DNA of 64,000 bases from Vitellaria paradoxa (GCA_019916065.1 CM034242.1:11786879-11850878), one strand, 5' to 3'; positions 24,561-38,106 are shown, counted from the stretch's first letter. Notes: generated by a model not told the origin, from the sequence alone. Translations and numbers: made by a program.

Positions 24561-25831
24561 ATGTGTGCTCACTTAGTTTCTACCATCGTATTTTATGTAT
24601 ATATATATATTATAAATTTAGGGGAAAACGAAGGAAAAAAAAAAAAAATAGATATCCATCCAAAAAATAATTTTTTATTTAAATAATCATAAGAAAGTAT
24701 ATATAAGTAATCTAAATTTCCCCCTAGCTTTCTTTCTCCTAATAAATTCTTCATCCAAACTTATCCTAAGTGTTTTTTTTTTTTTTTTTGGCAATTAACT
24801 TATCCTAAGTTAATCCAACTAGTGTGAAATGTAGCACAGAAATCTAAAATTTTCTGCCTCTTCCGTCTCGCAGGTTCAGCCATTATCAACCAAGATGCAT
24901 CCGATCCACCAAAGATGGTTAAAAAAAAACAAAAAGGGGCGCCCAAGAAAAAGAGCAGAACTCTCAATTACTACTTTAAAACAGATGAGCTGACCGTAGT
25001 TCATATCTGGATGTCACGCCACCAACCATTAAGGAAACACAAAATCAAATAAATGATAGAAGAGAGGAACCTAACCAATAGTGATCTCAGAAATACATAC
25101 TATATGACTAAGCAGGTTTCTTTCTTGGAGCGGACCAGATGCGTCCAGAATTTTCTGTTCTTATCGACGCCAGGCCACATGTCCAAACAAGCCAGCAACA
25201 AGAGTACATTAGCATGAAAAATTGAGTACAAAATCCTTCTACTGTCAAAACAGGCTAGAGAACTGTTATTTTTAAGAGAGAGAGCGAGAGAGAGAGAGAG
25301 AGAACCACATGTTATATATATTGCTTACAGAATCTCAGGTAGACAACGCATGTAATCTAAAATACAAATATTAGCAACTCACAAGTCATAACTACAAATT
25401 AGAAATTTATAACAACTGGCATTGAAGTAGTTGTGGTTAATTAGGGGGAAGCTCTGCACACTTTTCATGTCTGGCGAGCATATATGTTCATGGAAAGTAC
25501 CATAGTAAAGAGTCTACATACACTTTACAACAGCCTTAGGGAGGTAATTATCACATTGAGTGAATAAAAGAAAATGTTGTACGTAACGTCCAACAGAATT
25601 TGATGAATCTCATTCTCAAAAACTCAGGCACCAAGATATTCCCATTGGATAGAAAGTGAATCCTTGTAAAACCATAGCAACTATGGAGACTTGGATTCCT
25701 TGTGGGTTATCAAAATTCTACACAAGCTTGAAATAAAAATCTTGCGGTACTCATGGCAACCTTCTGCTGTATAGCATACCAACTCTGATGGCTGCCTACA
25801 CAACCAACAAATCAAATGGTATGATTAGTCA
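24561..25831. other. Intergenic DNA, no gene seen
   Basis: Contains an (AT)n run (~24600), poly-T (~24773), and a (GA)n microsatellite at 25275-25302. The part nearest 25831 is probably the 3' UTR of the minus-strand Shg1-like gene. No coding region recognised. Confidence 0.5.
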
Positions 25832-27882
25832 TCAACCAAACCCTGGAGGCAAATCGGGATCATCATCACTACCATCACATGGTTGCTTGGACTCTCCGCC
25901 AGGTGGGGCACTGTCCTTATTTGTAGGCTCAATTGCACCTTCCAATTGGTGCGGCTCTTTGCTTTGTTCTTCAACAGGTCTCCTATCTTGAGGCACGGGC
26001 AGTTGTAGCTCCTTTCGTTGCTCCACTTGGTTATTCTGATGATGATTGGACAATGAGAAACCCGGTGGTTCCATTGGGTCACTATCAGATATATCATCTG
26101 CTTCATGGGCAGAAGCTGTCTGAGCTGAAACGTTGTCGGCTTGCTTCTGAACTGGCACCAAGCTACTTACTGAAGACGATCCTCCCTCTTCATTCCCTCT
26201 AGGGTTTAACAATTTACTGTAGACAGACTGAACTGTTTCTGTAATTTCAATTTTCATTCCCTCAGGGGATCTGATTATTCCCCACAGGCTATCAGAAATT
26301 TGGCTCATCACTTTGTCGCTAGAGTTCAGAAATATAACAGAATTAGCATTGCGGTTCAACAGTCTATATATTGTCCATAATAATTTGTTAAGAAATGCCA
26401 GATTACCAGCACAAGATGTCATGCTTGAAACAAATATTTTTTTCAGGTCCTTCCCGTCTGGACCAAATACTCCTAATAGCCGAATTGTATCCAAGAAACA
26501 AAAAATTGGGCAAATACTAAAAAGGGTTGTACTTTAATGTACAAATCTTTCTAATGGACATCAAGCATTTAATAAGTGCATTCCGCTTGAATAATACATT
26601 CCCCTTAAATTGTCTCTCTGTCTCCCCTAAAATCTGTCTTTTGGTTTATTTTTGTATTTTCTATTTAAAGGGCTGCATGTGTCATCTAAATAGATTGTAC
26701 TTCATTTATGTTTGTTTACTGATGGGTCAACCACATGCATTGTACTTCATTTATGTTTGTTTTGTAAATTTTTTTTTTTTTTTTTTTGGGGGGGCTGATT
26801 TATTGTTGTTCTATGAGTCATAATCTCTTGGTCTGTTCAAGATGACTCCTAATCTACCTAGTTTTGCCTATATAAAGACTTGGATGTTGTTTTGTAACGA
26901 TTGGTTGAATGGATGATTTAAAAAAATACAGCTTGTGAGTTATTTCTCGTGTGCTCTCTCTCTCTCTCTCTCTGTGAATATTTTTTTCTCTCTCTGGGCT
27001 ATTTTCTTCTCTCCTTGGCTTAATTTCTTTCTTGCTTCACATCACTTTCTTTACAAGAAAATATGAACGTAATCCATACTAGAGAGGAAAAAAACACATA
27101 CACGCGCGCACAACAGGTCTCCTAAGAAGTAACTTACCCAACTTCTTCATGTATGGCATCAGAAAGCTGCCGGGGTTTCATATTTTCGGCTTCTGGACAG
27201 TTGAGGGCAGCTGATTGCTGCACCATGGAGATGATACTATTTCGCATCTCTTCCTGCCATTAATTGCCAAGGTAGATTTAAAATCTATATGTATATATAT
27301 ATATATATATAATTTAAAAAAATATATATATACATATCAAAAATCAGTAGCAAAGCCCACTTTTCAATTACGCTATAATTTTGGTATTGCAGTCTCAAGT
27401 TCTGCTACAGTCTGATTCAGGGACATCAAAAATCATATTTTTTACCCTACAAAATTCTCTTGAATTTCTCTTTGAATTCGACAGGAGAGCTCATAAAAGC
27501 TCACCCTAATCGGATAGACCCAGAGCAGATTCCTCTGTTCCTGGGATTTTTCACAGTAATACCCAGAAAGCAAAGCTCCCATTAAAAAAATAATGATTCA
27601 AGACCTTTAAAACCAGAGGGGAAAAAAAAACTACTACAAACTCTAATTAAAGAATGGGAAAAAATCATAAGTCAAAGTTCAAAATTTTACAACAAACCCT
27701 AAGAAAGGAAAAGGAAAATCAAAATAATAAATCGATAAAAAAATTAGATAAGAGGCACTCACGTTTTCCTTGAGCTTGCGAATGATCTTGAGACGGAGCC
27801 TATCGAAATCGCCATCGTCCTTTAACTTCGATATAACTTCTTCTGCGCAGATCTTTCCGTGGCCGCCATCGCCGTTTTCCAT
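25832..27882 (-). CDS. Shg1/BOD1-domain protein (COMPASS Shg1-like), three exons
   Basis: Exons on the minus strand: 27882-27763, 27253-27138 and 26318-25832. All introns are GT/AG and phases fit, giving 723 bases and 240 aa. The N-terminal ~100 residues (ICAEEVISKLKDDGDFDRLR, QQSAALNC, KVMSQISDSLWGIIRS) match the Shg1/BOD1 N-terminal pattern found in the yeast Set1 COMPASS subunit and in animal BOD1. The remainder is low-complexity and acidic, with a PPGF motif twice (EPPGFS and the C-terminal DLPPGFG), as in plant homologues I recall. Likely nuclear with a role in histone methyltransferase complexes, but that is family inference. The start is the first ATG, followed by a compact 40-codon exon. 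Exon 3 lies within a longer reading frame that runs back into intron 2. Confidence 0.8.
26697..26763 (+). repeat. 23-bp direct repeat in intron 2 of the Shg1-like gene
   Basis: TTGTACTTCATTTATGTTTGTTT occurs twice within ~65 bp. Short local duplication, no known role. Confidence 0.7.
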
Positions 27883-28148
27883 TTCTTCGATTCAGATTCA
27901 AACCGATAGATACATATCAGATATAAATATTTACGTACATGTATGCATAGGAATATAGTTCTGTGCTTCCGTCGCTGCGCTCCCAAAATTCAGTGAAAGA
28001 GAGCGGAGCAATATCAGACTGCGGATCCGATCGTCACGGGACTTTGAGTCGGGTAGGTTCAAATCCAATTTTGAGGACCCGGTCCAGTTTTGGTTGCCCA
28101 GCCTGTTTTTAGTGGGCGGGTTGGTAGACCCGAGTTAACAGTGAAATT

Positions 28149-28466
28149 AATTTGATTTGTTTTTCTATTTTCTGTTTTCTGCTTTTATTTTTTATTTTTC
28201 TATTTTAAAATCATTCTTTATTTTGTATTTTTAAAAATAAGAAAAACAGTTCAAAACTAATTTCGTTACTTGTATTTTTAAAATTTATTTTCGAAAACAG
28301 AAAATGAGTTTACACATTTATGAAAAATGATAAAAAGTCATTTTGAAAATTTTTAACAAAAAATAAAAAAAATTTCAAAATAAAGAAAGTAAAACATTTT
28401 TTGTTTATTTGTTTTTATAATTTTAACACATAAAATAAAAATAAAAAATAAAAAAGTAAACTAAAT
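28149..28466 (+). mobile_element. hAT-like MITE, ~318 bp
   Basis: The left end ATTTGATTTGTTTTTCTATTTT and the reverse-complemented right end ATTTAGTTTACTTTTTTATTTT are imperfect inverted repeats. GTGAAATT/GTGATTTT flank it as a possible 8-bp target duplication. The interior (TTTTCGAAAACAGAAAATGAG, GATAAAAAGTCATTTTGA) is shared in the same orientation with 60679-61000. Confidence 0.65.
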
Positions 28467-31400
28467 GTGATTTTAATTTTTGAAAGACGATTGAAAGAAT
28501 ATTATTAAAGCTGTATAACAAATCAATAAATCGATTTTTCGACCCAGTGTTGGCAGCCGGGGTCAATTTATATAGGCTGAGGTGGTTTTCAAATTTTTTT
28601 TTTATTAAAAAATAACCAAAATCGTTTATCCAGTAAACGATGGATTTAAAAGGATTCATTTACAACGTTAACGACTTTAATTAGTATTTTTTTCGACAAA
28701 CTTGTTTACTTGGCAAACGAATTAAGTCAAACTCTTCCGCCTTTAATTGATTTTAGGTTTTATTGTTTACAGGTCATCGTCATTCATCTTTGCTGTTTCT
28801 TTTCTGTTACTTCACTCCCGCATCTTGACTGTCTTTTTTCCCGCTGTTACTTCACTCCCGCACTCCCTCTTGTATTTTATAACCGCTTAAACCTGCAATA
28901 GACGAGATTGAACAAATGACTTTGAGCACTTCTTTGGAAAGAGTTGAATTAAAGTAAATAGCTGGAGGTGAAAAAGTTTACATATTTTGAAGGAGGAAAT
29001 TGGCAGAAAAGTAAAGTACATAAAAGTGACGAATTTACCTGTATTTATCATTTTTTTCCGCTTCCAATTTAGTGTAAAAATTTTTTAATTATATTTTTTA
29101 TATATCGTAAATAAATGAATTTAAAAAATAATATTAATATAAAAAATTTAATTATCGTTTCTCCGTTTTATTCTTAATACTGTATATTATTTTCATAAAT
29201 ATATATCACATATAAATAATTTTTAAAAATATAATAATATCTTTAATAATATTAATTCTTTGCCTTCCTTTGGATTCATCTATGAAATAATAATAATAAT
29301 AATAAAATAAACAAGATTCCATCTATCTCCTGCATTCCTCTTGCCAAAATAATTAACATCCGTTTCTACTGCTTCCGTCCTCTTGCCTCCCTCCTGCTCT
29401 CCTACAGGCTGTTTGAATTGGGTGAAATAGAAATAAAAAAATAGAGAGAGAAAATTCTAAAAATAATAACTAGAAGAGAAAACAAAAGAAATAAAAAGGC
29501 AAAAGAAATAAAAAAGAATGGCAAGAACCGTGAGTGTTAAAATTTTAAATTTTTCATCTTCACAAAAATAAAAAGAAATAAAAAAAGAAAAAAATAAATT
29601 AATGAAAATTTTAAAATAATATATTTGTTTATAAAAAATAAATAAAAAATAAATTACAAATATATTTTAAAACTAAATAAATTAATTATACTTTAATTTT
29701 TCAAAGAATTTAACAGCGGAGTAACCATCAATCCATTCTTTTTCTTCTATTTCCATTTATTCTAACACAGAAACAAAGAGAAAGGAACTTATTGTATTTG
29801 CTTTCTATTTGAATCCTAATCCTTTTTTTTTTGCTTGCCAAATCCTTCAATCCAACCAGTGGATAATGGGTTGGGTCATTTCTTAGTTGTAATATAACGA
29901 TTTTCATTCGCGTTGATTTGGATTAGTTGTTTGGTAACTTGGTCCATACTTGCAATTTGCAATCTTTTTGCAGATTTGTTGCTCTGGTTTGACTGTGTGC
30001 CAGAAATGAGTAAAGGGTTTTTGTTTGGTGTCTCTAAATATGGGCCTCAGTTGATTCTGTGAGTAATTTTTTCTCTCCTCATTGATTCTGTGGTGATGGA
30101 CGAGTTTGCTTTCCTGAATTTTAAATATATGTAGTTTTCTATATCTATACGTAATCCTTGCATTTGCTTCTGCTGATGAAGAAGACTTCCACTTGTTTGT
30201 TTTAATGATCTAACTCTGGAGAGAACTTCTAACTCTTGATTCAAAAATGATTAGGATGTTTTATTTGAAATAAAATATTATTGTAGTGGAAGATGCCATA
30301 CAGTTAATATATTTATATAACAAATTTGGTCAAATTTAAGTTTAGCTTGTATTTTGGTTTTATAATTGTCGGAGAAGTGGTATTGAAGCCCTGCATTGAC
30401 GTCGTGTTATCTGAAAAAATGAAAAATGGGACTCCTACGGGCTACTGAGTATTGGATGGAACATGTTCAAGTCTTCTCCTCATGCTTAAATTTCCTATCT
30501 TGAGTTTTATTTTTCTTTTGCCTCTCTCTCTCTCTCTCTCTTTTTCTCTCTCTCTGTGTGTGTGTGTGTAGCCTACTTCAGGATACTTGTTGTATAAAAG
30601 AAGCTACTGAGCCTGATATTGTGTTAGGATTTATTTCTTCAAAATACTGGGGATTGCAAATGGGATCACCCAACTACTTGCGCATAAAATCTACAAAATG
30701 GGGTTGGTTGGATCATGCTGACTGAGACAATGAGTCATTTGCAATTTTAAATTGAAACTGTCACTAGACTAAGGCAGTTATCCAAATTTATGTCCCGTTG
30801 AAAGATCTCCCCCATGGGGCAGAGACCTGGTGACTAATCTTCTTGATAATTGCAATTTTCAAATCAACCATGTGTTGTTGCTTATATTTTAATAATTCCC
30901 TCTTTTATCTTTTTATATGTTTTAAGGCAGAAACATGATTCCAAATGTCACTGAAACCATGGTTGAGTAAATCAATAATTTATCTTTAAATGCTTGTGGC
31001 AGTTTAATTTAAATACTCTTGCTTAATTCCTCTGCATTAGCCTTACATGTACCTCAAACTAAGATGTAAGGTGATTATTCTTCTCTCACAGTGGCAACAC
31101 CATAGAATATAATTTATCCTCCCTTGAAATCATAATACACTCGAATGATTTTCTGTATTACCTTTATAATTTGCTCGTTTCATGACAATCATTGGTTTGC
31201 TAATTTGGCAAGCTTTACATGTTTCTAATTTGTACTTTAGATTGACATTTATTAATTTTTTTCTAGAAAAAAAATAAATGAATATTGATTGCAGGCTTCA
31301 AACCCCACTATCTAGCAGTTGACAGTTTTTGTTCTGGTGCCCTGGTTCCATTTGATTCAATGTCTTTAGACTTGAAGTATTTGGAGAAATGGGAATCAAT

Positions 31401-33474
31401 AAAGGGCAAGAAAAGGGACTAGTGATATTGACGAGATCTATATGTGACTTGCTCAAAATGGCGTGAAACTTGGTAGTAATTATACGTATAGCTGTGTGAA
31501 TGCAACACACACACACAGAGAAAGAGAGAGAGAGAGAGGCTTGCTTGGAAGCTTCTATAAATTATTCAGCTCTGTACCTTTTCTATTATAATATGGAACT
31601 GCAGTCTATTCGATTGTGTTGCTGACAAATCATTACGACGATACTGATAATTAATAATACTTACAATTGCACCTTACCCGAAGTTTGAAATTTCTTCCCT
31701 TCAATGTTGATGTTATTTCAGTACCTGCACAATCTTCTGTCCACTGTAGGTTTCCAAAACACATCTTTCATGATGTCGAAAGTAGAAGCCAAAATTATTG
31801 GATCAATTTTCATTGATTCATACCGGGATTTTTCAACTCATTCGTTCAGCTTTTGTACTCCGCTGTATGTGTGTATACACCAACTTATATCGGCTTTCAT
31901 GCCTTAACCAAGAACAAGTGTTCCAACCATAGTTGAACAATGGCATATTTCTTTTAATTTATTTACTTGTTAAGTTTTCGGAGATTGCAACTTTTATCTC
32001 ATAATAATCAATTTTTAATAACCTGGCCGTGATGTAAGGATTATGATTCTTAAGTTTTAATGAAAATGATCTTTCTGTTGAAATGTTTACTCAATCCAAC
32101 TGGAGTAGATTCTCAAAGTCTAATACAGAACTAGTGGTGGGTAGAAGTCACAGGGGATAAATGTGCATTAAACTTTAGATAAAATATATCATTCCTCCAA
32201 TTTTGAGCAACTTGGCAGGTGGATGGTTTGTCACTCCAACTAGTTCTTTTAAAATAATTGAGTTGGATTTGAGTGTGCTTCTACACGAGTATTAATGAAA
32301 TCAAAAGGGTAGTATCTGTATCCTGTTTTTTCTTCGTGATGGAACATTGGGATTGCTCTTGGTTCTCAAGCTTAGCTCTGCTCGTTGAACTCCTATTTTC
32401 TATAATTGTAGGGATTTGTGGGAATCGCTTTTAACTGAATGGTTTGGAGTATGTAACTTCACCTGTTTTGGGGTTAATACGCCATGAACATTATCATTCA
32501 CTGCCTAACCCACAAGGTTACTGGATCTCCTATAACCCTTGTTAGATGCTTTGTTGAGATTACTCACTTATTGATAGCATGGCATAGAAGTTTGGTGCAT
32601 GCATATATATCTACAAAATCAGCGTGATACTTTATAATCATTGTCACTGGTTTGAGATCACTTATGTTGTTACTTGAGATTGTTTCCTACACTTAGGTTG
32701 TCTATTTTATCGTGCATGATAGTTCTATTTTTTCATCTTTTCCACAATGCAATTTGGAAAATAATTAGCACAAGGGAAAAAAATTATTGTAAATGTCTGA
32801 CTCCTTTAAATTCATTACTTTGGCTTATATACTGCACTGGACTCATCTGACTTTGTTTTGTGAATATTTGATATGGCTACTCTAAGGAGCAATCAGGCTC
32901 AAATCTCAAATTCAATAATTCAGAATGTAGGCCCATATTTTTCTGATTAATTTGTCAGACCTAATCCTGTTCCCTGACAATATTATTAATAAAAATAAAA
33001 CAATAGAACAGTCCATACATCTCTCAGTATGACAAGAAACTACTTAAAAATTCGGATATTCGTCTTCTTCTTGGTTTAAAATATACTAAAAACACTTGTT
33101 TCCTTATTCAAGTTTCGATTTCTTACAAAGATCATCTTGTTACTGTCAATTCTTCTATTTCTTTTCTTGCTTTCTTGGCACTAAATATTCTATAATTAGT
33201 AAGGCAATTAATAGCTCTATGATGATGATGGCTGTCCTATTATCTTGAACCATCTGATGATTTAACTTGATCAGCAATAACCTTCACAATTAGATAGATA
33301 AGGGCATATTTGAGACTGTGATGACCTTGGGCTTAGCAGATCAATGCTTGGAAACATATCCTTGTCAAAAAAGGTTTAGCGAATAGATTCCCAATATGGG
33401 ACCCTAAATATGTTTGGACCATCTTACTATTACAAGTATTGCCAATGTCAATCTCAACTTTCAGGTGATAGTAT

Positions 33475-33532
33475 AGTTCTTTACATGTGAATGTTATTGA
33501 ATTAGTTCTTTACATGTGAATGTTATTGAATT
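33475..33532 (+). repeat. Perfect 29-bp tandem repeat, two copies, upstream of the bHLH gene
   Basis: The unit AGTTCTTTACATGTGAATGT plus ATTGAATT and an intervening T is repeated exactly head to tail, 208 bases before the bHLH ATG. Each copy contains ACATGTG, a palindromic CATG core of E-box-like type (CATGTG). Confidence 0.85.
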
Positions 33533-33739
33533 TATCTCAGCCCTCCAAATGGACAGTGCCTTAAACCAAGCTTGTCATTCCTTATGTTATAATATTCTAT
33601 TGGCCAAAGTTCAAAAAATTATTGAAACACTGGTCCCATCAAAGAGCTCAAATAAACACGTGGACTTCTATCCCTTCCATTTAAAGAGAGAGGACAGAAT
33701 AAGAGGGAAACCAAAAAGAGTAACTTTTGAGCCTTTAGT

Positions 33740-34686
33740 ATGGATTTTTTATCTTCAATGTCTCCATTTCTTCAAGATGATGAGTTGATCTCGTTCTCTT
33801 CTATTCCACATCAACAACATATAATACAAGAAGATGCTCTCCTGGTGACACCTTCGGGGCATAATATTGATGTCACCAGTAAGCCATGTTATAGGGGGCG
33901 GCGAAAGTCATCTGTTGCTTTTGGTGACATTGATGATAACCCAACTGACTATAAAAGGAAGATCATACACAGAGATGTTGAAAGACAAAGAAGGCAAGAA
34001 ATGGGTACTCTTTATAGGTCTCTGAAATCACGACTGCCTCTCGAATGTCTCAAGGTTTACTAACTCTGCAATTATATCAAACTTATATCTGATTCTTCTT
34101 TTCCAGTATTTTCTTTTTGTAATTTTTGTTTTTTATTTGTGTTTGGGACTTACAGTGTGTTGATGGTTTCAGGTAAAGAGGTCTATATCTGATTATGTGC
34201 ATGAGGCAGCTAATTACATAAGACATTTGCAGAAGAACATTGAAGAGCTGAGAGAGAAGAGAGATGAGCTAAAAAGATCATTGGATTTGGATCAAATCAA
34301 TGTTGAATCCAAATTTTTCCCAAGTCGTCTGCTGGAGACCGTAAAAGTCGAAACTTCAAGGGCAAGGGTTCACGTTTTTGTGAGAACGGCCTTGAGTGCA
34401 GAAGGGCCTATTTCGAGAGTGCTGGATCTTCTCATCTGTGAAGGGCTGAATGTTGTTAGCTGCATTTCCACAAACATAAATGAAGGATTACTTCACGTTA
34501 TTGAATCTGAGGTATTGGTGCTCAGTATCTTCACTTTTGGGTTCAGGCTCTCGTGGATGTTCATTTTTCTCATACTCTGACCGCCACGCATTTGATCTCA
34601 TTGTAATAATTTGCACACAGGTCGGTGACGGGAGGAGCATCAACTCATCTGAGCTGCAAAAGAAATTGACAGACCTGATGGTCTAA
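33740..34686 (+). CDS. bHLH transcription factor (bHLH118/120/126-like), three exons
   Basis: Exons 33740-34054, 34173-34511 and 34621-34686, all phase 0, giving 239 aa. The basic region KIIHRDVERQRRQEM (~74-88) has His77, Glu81 and Arg85, the H-E-R triad of E-box/G-box binders. Helix 1 RSLKSRLPLE, loop, and helix 2 SISDYVHEAANYIRHL follow, then a Leu-spaced coiled coil (EELREKRDELKR). The C-terminal part (~155-235) resembles the ACT-like fold seen in this plant bHLH group. Works as a nuclear dimer on CANNTG sites; targets unknown. The start at 33740 was chosen because the acidic N-terminus MDFLSSMSPFLQDDEL is typical and an upstream reading frame in another phase ends at 33788. Related genes often sit in tandem clusters, but only one is seen here. 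Confidence 0.88.
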
Positions 34687-37484
34687 TCTTCGAGTATGAT
34701 TTTTCTTTCCTGTTCTCTTTTTGCTTCGGCTTTGTGTAAAATGATGACTCTGAGTCAAAAGCTTGGAGTTTCTGTGCTTGTTGGGTGTAGCGTTCTGCTT
34801 CTGTAAATAACTTTGATGCGTTCCCTCTTTGGCAATTCAAATGCATATTCATTTAGTGATTGGCAAATCCTGGATTGTCGAGTACTGGCTTTGTTATGGA
34901 ACTGTTAAGAACTATTCTTGGGGACCATTTCTGTGGTGAATCAACTATATTTCCTCTGCAGTCTGAAGATAATTTCTGAGTCCTTGCTTAGAAAAGTTCC
35001 TTGGATTAGTTTCATTCTAATTTTATGAAAGATTAGATTATGAGTTTATTTTAATTGTATTTTATGTTTTGAGTTAAAAAAAAAAGCTATTTGTAATCCT
35101 TATGGGATTTGTATTATATTTCTTTTCATAGTTTAGATAGAAAAACTCTCTTAAAGAGTTAGAAAATTGTTTCCGAACGATCTAGGATTAGCTTAGTTTT
35201 CTAAATAGGACCCTTTGGAAATACTTTTTATTAATTCGAGTATTTAGTATATATTAGATTAGTTAAGAGCTCTTATAGTCTTGCTTTGGTGCTTATGGGT
35301 TTAACTTGTGATTTGCTTATAATTATATTCGTTAATAGAGCAGGGGGATGTATCATAGGTTACAGATCGAATGTATTTTAGCAAGTCATTTTTATTGCTG
35401 CATCAGAAGAAAATTTATGCTATGTATGGATGTTTGTATCTTGAATTTGTCAGGGGAAGGAAAGAAAGAATAAAAATAGGAAAATAAAATAAAGTGAAGG
35501 AAACAAAATTCCTTTAATTTTGTTGGATCAAAAAAATAGATATTTGTCTGAAGAAAATTATTTATTTATTTTTTTTAGTTAAGATAATTTTATGGATGGG
35601 TTGTTTGGTGTTTTAACTCACCTCCAGAAAATAGAAAGAAATAAAAAAAAGAAAAAAAGTTGAAAATGTATAAATAATTTTATTTCCCTTACATTTTCCT
35701 TATCCAAAATCTAATATGCAGATTTCATCCTATTAACCGTGAAAGTGCTGCCAATCATACTGTTATATATTTTGCGCGTATAACTTAAATAGTAACTTAA
35801 CTGGTAAAACTTTGGATTTATTTTTCAATAATCATAAGTTTGAGTCTTCTCAAAGTTACTAAATGATTTATTCAATTATTAATTTTAAAATCTTATAAAT
35901 TAATCGAAATACGTGTAATCTGATTTAGATATCCTAAGCATTCAAAAAAAACAAAAAAACAAAAAAAAATTGTGTGTACGAATATTTGGTACATAAATGC
36001 TTCCATGGATCCCAATCACCCTACCAGCTCTACGTCATCAATCACGCTGCCAGGAGTTGCTATTGCTGCCAGCTCAATACAGAAGCTTGAATAACTTAAA
36101 CTCATCCATTACAACTTACGAGCGTTAAGGTTTATTTGGAGTTCTTCAAAATAAAATAAAATTCTACAAATCTCTATAAATACGAATGATAAGACAATAA
36201 AATTTAAATTTTTTACTTACTGCATGAATTACAAGACATTTACTTTTATAATTTTATACTATTTTGTATAACTCCAAACACTCTCTAAATAGAGGAAAAT
36301 GTATAAAAAAAAAATGTGTTCCATAGCATATCATGTGCCTATATATATATATATATATATGATAAATCTTGATTCGATAGAAGCATGAAAGGATCATGCA
36401 CTTATTTTCAAACAAATTTTAAACTTTTTCCTGGCTTGAAAAAGTAGTTTGAATTGTTCGTATGTGTGCAATCTGCACGTATTACAACTATCGGAGTTAT
36501 GTTTTGGACATTTTATTCAAGAATCCGAATAGGGAGTTTTGCTGAGCAAGTAATTCTTATGTTTGGTTAATCTCTGATTAAAGAATTTGAATTAAAGAAA
36601 TTCTCGTACTTACGGAATTTCAAGTTCTAGAGTCCGACGTAGTATTGGAAAATTCTATGAAAGGCAAGTCTTTTGAAAGGTATAAAATGATAAAGTTGCC
36701 TTATTAATTTAATGTATTTTCAAAAGAAAAAAATAATGATTTAGTCTTTAAACTCATATTCTCATTTAATTCCTAAATGTATTCATGTATATCAAATATT
36801 AACAAGAGGAGTTCTCATTCCAGTTCCTTAAATATCAAATGTTAGAATTTTCTTTTCATTCTCGTCCTTATTTCCGTTCTTATCCCCATTCCCAGTAACA
36901 AATAAAACTCAGCCTTGGACAAATGCTTCTCTTCCTCCTTGGAGTACATATGACAGTACATTATCGAGTCCTTAACTATTTCATTTTTTGTGTTGAAATT
37001 TCGCCAGCTGCTAGTTATGAAATATAAATTAATCAAATAATAATCAATCTCACAATATGCAGAAAATTAAAGAGATTGAATATAAAAAATTAACATGAAA
37101 AAACTTTCTGTATAATTGTAGAAAAATCTTGGGTCACAAAAAAAAAAAAAAAAAAAAAAAACCTCCACTATGCGCAAGTAATTTTAAGGAGAACCCGGTA
37201 ACTTATATGCTCTATACTTTTTATTATTACCACACCAATGCCTACCTAAACTTCAGTCTCGGTCTATGCCCCAACCCCTACCTCTTCACTTGGGGTGACA
37301 TGTGGCGACATTCTATAATCACAACAAAAACAACAATAATAATCGAAAAGATAATTAACTTATCGAACATTCAAGAGTTAGTACAATTAGTACAGAAAAT
37401 CAAGAAAATCAAAACAAATAAGTATGCGCGTCAAATTAAAAAACACACAACTTGAAAGACTCCATTACACTAAGTATTCTAATT
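34687..37484. other. Intergenic, no gene seen
   Basis: The bHLH 3' UTR is followed by AT-rich DNA, an (AT)n microsatellite (~36342-36360) and a small MITE-like inverted repeat at 36131-36284. A 108-aa reading frame at 37129-37455 begins in a poly-A tract and is low-complexity. Confidence 0.5.
36131..36284. mobile_element. Small MITE-like element, ~155 bp
   Basis: ATTTGGAGTTCTTCAAAATA at the left and, reverse-complemented, GTTTGGAGTTATACAAAATA at the right form terminal inverted repeats around an AT-rich core. Target duplication not clear. Confidence 0.5.
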
Positions 37485-37720
37485 TAAGCTCTGATACCTT
37501 CAGGTTGGATATTGTAAACTAATCCAGGATTGTTTGGCTTTAATGGTATACGTGGCTAGGCCCACTGGCGATGATTTCAGTCATACGAAGTGTTTGATCC
37601 AGAATTAGCTTGCCGTGGACATTCCGTAGATCATATAATTTAATGGCAGCTGGTGACCAGGAAGGATGAGAGCTCTTGATCAAAGCTGCGATGAGGGCCC
37701 GGCATTGTGTAACCAGTTGC
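37485..37720 (-). pseudogene. Short subtilase fragment
   Basis: On the minus strand one reads TMPGPH, then in another frame [28 protein letters not shown] and NNPGL-type pieces. These correspond to the region after the catalytic Ser of subtilases (compare [20 protein letters not shown] and [15 protein letters not shown] in the intact gene). Frameshifts separate the pieces. Only ~75 codons remain. It lies ~400 bp beyond the edge of the inverted duplication and is not part of it. Confidence 0.8.
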
Positions 37721-38106
37721 CCCAACAACCCTCACAGGGCGAGCCACGCAAGTGTCCAGTTTGTGCCGACACCGACAAGGATGGATGCCTACGATGAGTG
37801 CCAATGTGGGATAATCCGGACGCATTTTGCCGCACCATTTTGGGAATAGCTTAGATATAGGCTTTGCATTGTTGCTTAGCATATAAATAATCATTTCATT
37901 TTGTAGAATTTTAAAAATGCTATTATATATATAGGGTAGTGACGTTCAACCATGCCCTTTACCAAACTTCGTAATCTTTAAGCCATCAATACAATCAAGT
38001 ATTCTCAAGCATTCGCAAACGTACGTGGACTATACTCTGTTCACCGCACAATGAAGAGTTTGGTTTTCCACTGGAGGCTTTGGAGCTAAGGAAATAGCTA
38101 TGGAGG
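37721..38106. other. Short GC-richer block, unidentified
   Basis: 37721-37860 is unusually GC-rich for the area (ACAGGGCGAGCCACGC, GCCGACACCGACAAGG) and abuts the subtilase fragment. It does not translate to subtilase. Possibly a transposon remnant; not recognised. Confidence 0.35.

Larger units (their letters stand above)
27883..33739. other. Long intergenic region, no gene recognised
   Basis: Between the divergent Shg1-like and bHLH genes. Holds a MITE (28149-28466), CT/TG microsatellites (~30522-30570), CA/GA runs (~31505-31540) and a 29-bp tandem repeat at 33475-33532. Reading frames are short with no domain pattern. The 29.8-33.4 kb part has a less extreme base composition than the repeats and could hold non-coding transcripts or promoter elements, but nothing supports a gene. 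Confidence 0.5.

Noticed and set aside
33516..33788. 90-aa reading frame before the bHLH gene
   Set aside because: Different phase, overlaps the bHLH start and lacks any family pattern; could at most be a uORF.
37129..37455. 108-aa Lys-rich reading frame
   Set aside because: Starts in a poly-A tract, low complexity, no domain or splice context.
37488..37498. GCTCTGATACC, reverse complement of a retrotransposon primer-binding site
   Set aside because: Lies inside subtilase-derived sequence with no adjacent LTR; chance match.
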